From NCBI GenBank assembly GCA_964407825.1, contig CAYOXD010000057.1, positions 1-19,831 on the forward strand: 19,831 nt of DNA. The letters are read 5' to 3'. This document shows, one piece after another, positions 15,265-19,831 of the stretch. Origin of the DNA: CAYOXD01 sp964407825. Its GTDB lineage: Bacteria; Desulfobacterota; Desulfobacteria; Desulfobacterales; JAFDDL01. The first letter of the stretch is position 1. Each line of letters begins with the position of its first letter. A program made the position numbers and the translations under genes. The notes beneath the pieces are model-generated. The model was not told the DNA's origin. It saw nothing but the letters and a program-made list of their open reading frames with translations, and did not search any database.

Positions 15265-15896
15265 AGAAATGGAATACCTCCATGCAGGCCATGGACCCGA
15301 TTTTCGAGAAAATCGAAGCGCTCAGCACCGCCCATCGGGTGCTCATCTACGTGGGCAGTTTTGTGTTGCTCATCGGCGCCTTCGTCTATTTCTCGTATAT
15401 GCCGAAATGGGATAAGATACACAACCTTACCACGCAGCGGGACCGCCTTAAGACACAGGTGGCCACAGCAAAGGCAAAGGCCAAACAGCTGGCCCAATAC
15501 CGGGAAAAAAAGAAGCAAGCTGAAGCCGATTTCCTTCTCGCCCGAAGGGTGTTGCCAGCGAAAAAAGAGATCCCTTCGCTGTTAACCGATGTCAGCCAGT
15601 CAGGACAGGATGCGGGCCTGAATTTTTTGATGTTTCAACCTCGCCCGGAAAGGCAGAAGGATTTTTATGCGGAGATTCCCGTATCCATCAAGGTAACCGG
15701 CGGATATCACAATGTGGCTATGTTTTTTGACAACGTCGCCAGACTCTACCGGATTGTCAATATCGAGAATATCCAGATGAAAAGTGAGGGGCGGACCCAC
15801 TCCCTGATGACGACCTGTACGGCCGTGACGTATCGGTTTGTGGATCAAACGGAACAGCCGAAAGGAAAACGACATCGGGGAGGAAGGCGAAGATAA
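15261..15896 (+). CDS. pilO: Type IV pilus assembly protein PilO
   Basis: A 211-residue bitopic inner-membrane protein. One transmembrane segment lies at about 28-46, then a coiled coil at about 55-95 with many lysines and alanines. A periplasmic domain follows, with LLTDVSQSGQDAGLNF and IPVSIKVTGGYHNVAMFF, the typical PilO signature. PilO forms heterodimers with PilN and contacts PilP, linking the inner-membrane platform to the secretin. The tail ends in a basic run (KGKRHRGGRRR), more basic than usual and perhaps a species feature. Translation is coupled to pilN by ATGA, and the pilP start lies 15 bases after the stop. Confidence 0.93.
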   Translation: MKKWNTSMQAMDPIFEKIEALSTAHRVLIYVGSFVLLIGAFVYFSYMPKWDKIHNLTTQRDRLKTQVATAKAKAKQLAQYREKKKQAEADFLLARRVLPAKKEIPSLLTDVSQSGQDAGLNFLMFQPRPERQKDFYAEIPVSIKVTGGYHNVAMFFDNVARLYRIVNIENIQMKSEGRTHSLMTTCTAVTYRFVDQTEQPKGKRHRGGRRR

Positions 15897-15900
15897 TTGC

Positions 15901-15905
15901 AGAGG
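15901..15905 (+). promoter_or_regulatory. Ribosome binding site of pilP (decides the start)
   Basis: AGAGG lies six bases before the ATG at 15912. Other in-frame candidates are a TTG at 15897, an ATG at 15906 that touches the site, and an ATG at 15921 that is further away; 15912 has the best spacing. Confidence 0.6.
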
Positions 15906-15911
15906 ATGAAG

Positions 15912-16658
15912 ATGACCGCCATGTGTAAATCGATCCCATTAGACCGGATAGGCGCAAGTGTGCTTTGTCTATTTTTCCTGATTTTTGCAGCTTCAGGATG
16001 TGGCAAGTCGGAGCGGCCGAAAAAATCAGAAGAGCCCGTTGTGATCAAGAAGCGGATCAGTGAACAGGAACCGTCCGCGGAAAAAGTACGGGTAAAGACG
16101 CCCCAGGCGCCACCTACAAAGCAGCCTGCAGGCCCACCCCAAGGGAAGAAGGTATCCCCTACCCCGGGAACGCCTGAAGCAGCGGCTTCCGCGCACGCCC
16201 AGGCGCCGGGAACGCCCGCCGCAAAGCCGTCCGAAGCGAAAGGCGCTCCGGAAGTGTCGCTCTCGGAAAAGCTGGCCGATGTCACACCGCGATACAACCC
16301 GAAGGGGAAAATCGATCCCTTTGCGCCCCTTTTCAGCGAAACCCCGGGACTTGCTTCCTCGTCAGGAAAAAAATATGTGCGCAGAAGACCGCTTACCCCC
16401 CTGGAAAGGATTGATTTAAGCCAGCTCCGGCTGGTGGGGATCATCTGGTCGAAAAGCGGAAATCTCGCCATGGTGGAGGATGCCACGGGAAAGGGCTATG
16501 TCATTGCCAAGGGGACCTATATCGGCGTCCACGGCGGCAAGGTGGTGAAAATCACGAATGACGGCGCCATCGTACAGGAATCCCTCGAAAATGTTTTCGG
16601 AAAGAGGACGGTTAAGCAAAAAGAACTGAAACTGCAAGGACCGGCTGGAGAAGAATAG
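15912..16658 (+). CDS. pilP: Type IV pilus lipoprotein PilP
   Basis: A 248-residue protein from the ATG at 15912. A type II signal peptide ends in the lipobox AASGC, so it should be a lipoprotein, as PilP is in other species. A long low-complexity linker rich in proline, alanine and lysine spans about 35-115. The C-terminal PilP domain contains the conserved IDPFAP and LRLVGIIW segments and the beta-strand stretch GYVIAKGTYIGVHGGKV. PilP bridges the PilN/PilO dimer and the N0/N1 domains of PilQ across the periplasm. The long linker fits that span. It is separated from pilQ by one base. Confidence 0.92.
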   Translation: MTAMCKSIPLDRIGASVLCLFFLIFAASGCGKSERPKKSEEPVVIKKRISEQEPSAEKVRVKTPQAPPTKQPAGPPQGKKVSPTPGTPEAAASAHAQAPGTPAAKPSEAKGAPEVSLSEKLADVTPRYNPKGKIDPFAPLFSETPGLASSSGKKYVRRRPLTPLERIDLSQLRLVGIIWSKSGNLAMVEDATGKGYVIAKGTYIGVHGGKVVKITNDGAIVQESLENVFGKRTVKQKELKLQGPAGEE

Positions 16659-16659
16659 T

Positions 16660-19377
16660 ATGAATCCCCATCTCAAGAGAGGTTACGGACGCGGCAGGCT
16701 TCATCTTGTATTTTTAATGATAGCTGCCATTTTGCTCGGATGCGCACCCAAGACACCCCCCCAGCAGCTGGAGGCAACGCCTGCAGTGCCTTCCGAAAAG
16801 CAGCCGGTGCCTGGGGGAAAGATGATCACCGGCATCGAGGCCCAGGAAGTGGCCGGCCATGTTCAGGTAAAGATCAGCGGTGATCACAAACTGACATATA
16901 CCGCTGTCAAACAACCGGATCCGCTGGGGGTGGCCCTTTATTTCCCCCAGACGACATTGGCCAAGGGCCTCCCGTCCCACCAGCCGGGAGTCGGCGTTCT
17001 CTCCGGGATCAGTGCCACCGAGTTGACGGACAGGGGCCCCACGAGCCGCATTGATCTGGCCCTGAAGGCGGATCGCGATTATACGGTGGATCAGAAAGAT
17101 GGTGCGCTGACATTTGCCTTTTCCAAGCCCGCGCCCGCAGCCGTACAAACGTCCGCGTCAGCGCCGAGCGAGCACATGGAGAAAGCGGCACCGCCGGCGC
17201 CAGCCGCTGTCCCGGTGGCGGCCGCCAGCGAGGCCGTGGCCAGCCGGTTGACAAAGGTATCGGCGGCCGTGGCGGGTCAGAGTACCCTGGTGAGCGTTCG
17301 GGCGGATGGTGAGATTAAGAATTATCAATCGTTCACCCTTGAAAATCCACCCAGGATCGTTTTTGAACTATTCAATCTAGCCACTGACAAGAACGGAGAG
17401 CAGATGATCTCCGTGGACAGCCCCTGGGTTCACAAAGTCCGGTACTATGCTTACCCGGACAAGATTCGGCTGGTGGTAGATACAACTGCCGCCAATCTGA
17501 AACGATTCGCCGCATGGCCGGTGGCATCCGGTCTTGAGATCCGGGTCGGACAGGAGACCGCCCAGCTGGCGGAAAACATGCCCAAGGCCTCGTCCGCTCC
17601 CGCCCAGCAGGGAAAAGCTGAAACCATGCCGACCGTCCAGGAGGCTCAGCCACCGGCCAAGGCGCCCCAGATGGCCAAGACGGCCGTAGTCAACCGGGTC
17701 GATTTTGCAAGTGAGGCCAAGGGGCGGTCCACCATTTTGATCGGCACCACCGAACCGGTGCAATACGCGCTCAAAAAGGCTGGCCCACGCCGCCTGTTGC
17801 TGACGCTCAATAATACACGGCTTCCGAAGTATCGGGCGCGACCCCTCATCACCACCCGGTTTCAAAGCGCCGTGGATCGAATTCTGCCGGAGCGAAAGGC
17901 CGGGCCTCCGGCGAAAGCCGTATTCGTCATCGATTTGAGGGCTGCGGTGCCCTACCATGTGGAACGCCAGGATCGGCTTCTGCTGGTCCATTTCGATGCC
18001 ACCTCGGTGCCACCGAGACCGTTGGCCAAGGGAAAGACACCCGCCTGGGAGGCAGCAATGGAAGGGACCGGGAAGGTGTCAACGGCGCCAGAGTCAAGCG
18101 CCGCCGCTCCTGAGGAAACAAGCGGCACCGCTGCTTCAAGCCTTTTCGGCAAAAAGAAATACACCGGTCAAAAGATAGCGCTCGACTTTTACAAAACGGA
18201 CATCAAGAATGTTTTTCGCATCCTCATGCAGGTGAGTGGAAAAAATTTTGCCATTGACAGGGATGTGAATGGCCAGGTGACCCTGTCCTTTGACAAACCC
18301 GTTCCCTGGGATCAGGTTCTTGACCTGATACTGAAAATGAACAACCTGGGGATGGTCCAGGATGGTGATATCATTCGGATCGCCACCCGTGCAACCCTCC
18401 AAAAGGAGGAGCAGGACCGTCAGGCGATTCTGGCGGCCAAGAAAAAGGCCGAAGAGCAGCAGGCCGCCCTTGAACCGCTCGAGACCGTCTACATCCCGAT
18501 CAACTATGCCAGCGCCAAGACGGATGTGCTTCCCCAGGTCAAGACGCTGCTCACCCCGAAGCGGGGATCGGTCTCGGTGGATGATCGCAGCAACCAGATC
18601 ATCATGACCGATACAGCCGCTAAAATCGCCCAGGCCAGGATCATGATCAAGCACCTCGACCAGGTGACGCCCCAGGTGATCATCCAGGCTCGGATCGTCG
18701 AGGTGACGGACAGTTTCAGCGACGATCTGGGCATCTCGTGGACCGGGACGAAAAACGACCGAGAGGCGCATTTTCTGGGCGGCGCCCTTGGTGGCAATGT
18801 TGCCTTCAGCTTCCCGGCTGCGGCCTCTTCCTTTATCGGACTTCACTTCGCTAGCCTTCCAGGGGGAACTGCGTTGCTCGATGCAACACTAACGGCTATT
18901 GAAACGAAGAGCGAAGGCAAGGTTATTTCGGCCCCCAAGATCGTGACCTTGGACAATCAGAAGGCGAGTATCAAACAGGGGGTCGAGGTGGGTTACCTGG
19001 AAAGGGATGATGCGGGGGGAAGCTCGGTGAAATTCAAGAACGTGGATCTCCTCCTGGAGGTGACCCCCCATGTGACACCGGATCAGCGGGTGGCCATGGC
19101 CATCCACATTACGAAAAACGATGTCGGCGACATCATTAACGGTGTCCCCTCGCTGAATTCCAACGAAGCAAAGACCAACATGCTGGTCAATAACGGGAGC
19201 ACCATTGTGATCGGCGGCATCCTGAAACGTACGCAGGAGATGGGAACCTCCTCCTTTCCCGGTCTGGGCTCGATCCCCGTTGTCAGTTGGCTGTTTAAGG
19301 AGAGGAGCCACCAGGATAAAACCGGCGAACTGCTGATTTTCATCACTCCCCAGATCGTGCAGCTGGCCCAGCGCTAA
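16660..19377 (+). CDS. pilQ: Type IV pilus secretin PilQ with three AMIN-type repeats
   Basis: A 905-residue outer-membrane secretin, the channel through which the pilus leaves. An N-terminal signal ends in LLGC (C28), which reads as a lipobox. Three AMIN-like beta domains, which in the family bind peptidoglycan, start near residues 52, 197 and 342, joined by proline/alanine-rich linkers. The N0/STN-like domain (about 503-575) begins with KIALDFYKTDIKNVFRIL. The N1 domain (about 607-675) has VYIPINYASA. The secretin barrel core (about 720-903) includes VISAPKIVTLDNQKASIKQG and the C-terminal GLGSIPVVSWLFK. It is longer than the roughly 700-770 residues common for PilQ, mainly in the N-terminal repeats. 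GGAG lies nine bases before the ATG. A terminator follows. Confidence 0.95.
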   Translation: MNPHLKRGYGRGRLHLVFLMIAAILLGCAPKTPPQQLEATPAVPSEKQPVPGGKMITGIEAQEVAGHVQVKISGDHKLTYTAVKQPDPLGVALYFPQTTLAKGLPSHQPGVGVLSGISATELTDRGPTSRIDLALKADRDYTVDQKDGALTFAFSKPAPAAVQTSASAPSEHMEKAAPPAPAAVPVAAASEAVASRLTKVSAAVAGQSTLVSVRADGEIKNYQSFTLENPPRIVFELFNLATDKNGEQMISVDSPWVHKVRYYAYPDKIRLVVDTTAANLKRFAAWPVASGLEIRVGQETAQLAENMPKASSAPAQQGKAETMPTVQEAQPPAKAPQMAKTAVVNRVDFASEAKGRSTILIGTTEPVQYALKKAGPRRLLLTLNNTRLPKYRARPLITTRFQSAVDRILPERKAGPPAKAVFVIDLRAAVPYHVERQDRLLLVHFDATSVPPRPLAKGKTPAWEAAMEGTGKVSTAPESSAAAPEETSGTAASSLFGKKKYTGQKIALDFYKTDIKNVFRILMQVSGKNFAIDRDVNGQVTLSFDKPVPWDQVLDLILKMNNLGMVQDGDIIRIATRATLQKEEQDRQAILAAKKKAEEQQAALEPLETVYIPINYASAKTDVLPQVKTLLTPKRGSVSVDDRSNQIIMTDTAAKIAQARIMIKHLDQVTPQVIIQARIVEVTDSFSDDLGISWTGTKNDREAHFLGGALGGNVAFSFPAAASSFIGLHFASLPGGTALLDATLTAIETKSEGKVISAPKIVTLDNQKASIKQGVEVGYLERDDAGGSSVKFKNVDLLLEVTPHVTPDQRVAMAIHITKNDVGDIINGVPSLNSNEAKTNMLVNNGSTIVIGGILKRTQEMGTSSFPGLGSIPVVSWLFKERSHQDKTGELLIFITPQIVQLAQR

Positions 19378-19398
19378 GTTAAGACGAACGGCAATGGA

Positions 19399-19440
19399 GG
19401 GGCCGGATTTCCGCTGCCGCGGAATTCCGGCCCCTTTTTT
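19399..19440 (+). terminator. Rho-independent terminator of the pil operon
   Basis: A 16-base-pair stem with one T-T mismatch (GGGGCCGGATTTCCGC at 19399-19414 with GCGGAATTCCGGCCCC at 19419-19434) and a TGCC loop is followed by six T's. It lies 21 bases after the pilQ stop. No A run precedes it, so it is not a good terminator for the reverse gene beyond. Confidence 0.93.
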
Positions 19441-19470
19441 GCGCGGTGACGATCCAGAAGAATCAATGAA

Positions 19471-19831
19471 TCAATGGCTGCCCTGGATTTCCTGAAGGGC
19501 CTCTTGTGCCGACTTGGCCAGCCGGGTGTCACTGTCACTGGATAGGCTCATGACTTTTTTATAAGCGGAAACGGCCTTGTCCCGTTGACCGGTTTCAAAA
19601 TAGAGCCAGCCGAGGTCGAGATAGGCCTGGGCATAATCGGGAGCGCTTTTAACGGCCGCCTCCAGCTGCCGCTGGGCCTCATGGAGTTTTCCCGTATCAA
19701 TATCGATCTTGCCCAGCCCCCAGAGCGCTCGGGCATAGCCGGGAGCCATATCAAGAGCTTTTTGATAGTACTTTTCAGCCATCTTGTAATCATGCTTGTT
19801 ATAATATGCCCAGCCCAGGTTGTAGAGAGGA
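19471..19831 (-). CDS. Tetratricopeptide repeat protein (5' end outside window)
   Basis: The C-terminal 119 or so residues of a TPR protein; the reverse frame stays open to the right edge, and codons before the internal ATG at 19782 (YNLGWAYYNKHDYK) are themselves a TPR helix, so the true start is outside. About three repeats are visible, e.g. YYQKALDMAPGYARALWGLG, AYLDLGWLYFETG and KAVSAYKKVM. TPR units mediate protein contacts, and no other domain is seen. It converges on pilQ. Function unknown; a pilus-related (PilF/Tgl-like pilotin) role can be asked about but the visible part does not show it. Confidence 0.85.
   Translation of the reverse strand, partial: PLYNLGWAYYNKHDYKMAEKYYQKALDMAPGYARALWGLGKIDIDTGKLHEAQRQLEAAVKSAPDYAQAYLDLGWLYFETGQRDKAVSAYKKVMSLSSDSDTRLAKSAQEALQEIQGSH

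Noticed and set aside
1..19831. Mobile elements, CRISPR arrays, tRNA or rRNA genes, toxin-antitoxin pairs.
   Set aside because: I saw no transposase or integrase motifs, regularly spaced repeats, RNA gene signatures or compositional islands.

Overview
The window looks like chromosomal DNA of a dissimilatory sulfate-reducing bacterium of the Desulfobacterota (former Deltaproteobacteria). The marker is the end of a qmo operon facing an ATP sulfurylase gene, set in GC-rich sequence with a sigma-54 activator and a pilMNOPQ cluster. I cannot name a genus. No rRNA, tRNA, CRISPR array, insertion sequence or integrase is visible, and the gene content reads as core genome.

Layout. (1) Sulfate respiration, 1-3.4 kb: the 3' end of qmoB and all of qmoC run forward and end at a strong hairpin terminator. 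sat runs in reverse towards them from its own promoter and ends at a second hairpin usable in both directions. Sat activates sulfate to APS. AprAB, not in the window, reduces APS. QmoABC carries electrons between the quinone pool and that cytoplasmic reaction. (2) 3.5-7.5 kb: recN (DNA double-strand break repair) and an orphan membrane histidine kinase, both forward. (3) 7.6-10.4 kb: five closely spaced forward genes, namely an FmdB-type zinc ribbon, a Fur-family regulator fused to a FeoA domain, a PPP-family phosphatase whose start overlaps the fur stop, an exported double-SH3 protein and a membrane-anchored TPR protein. (4) 10.4-13.3 kb: a reverse two-gene operon for a sensor kinase and its NtrC-type sigma-54 response regulator, overlapping by one base (TAATG). 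(5) 13.6-19.4 kb: forward pilM-N-O-P-Q, the type IV pilus alignment subcomplex and outer-membrane secretin, with 4-base ATGA overlaps at M/N and N/O, closed by a strong terminator. (6) A reverse TPR gene runs off the right edge.

The 313-base divergent gap between the kinase/regulator pair and pilM is the main regulatory stretch. The least ordinary items are the Fur-FeoA fusion with its diverged recognition-helix region, a PilQ with three apparent AMIN-type repeats and its own lipobox, and the inverted repeat in the sat leader. I found nothing I would call a new biological system. All functions here come from reading motifs, not from database searches.
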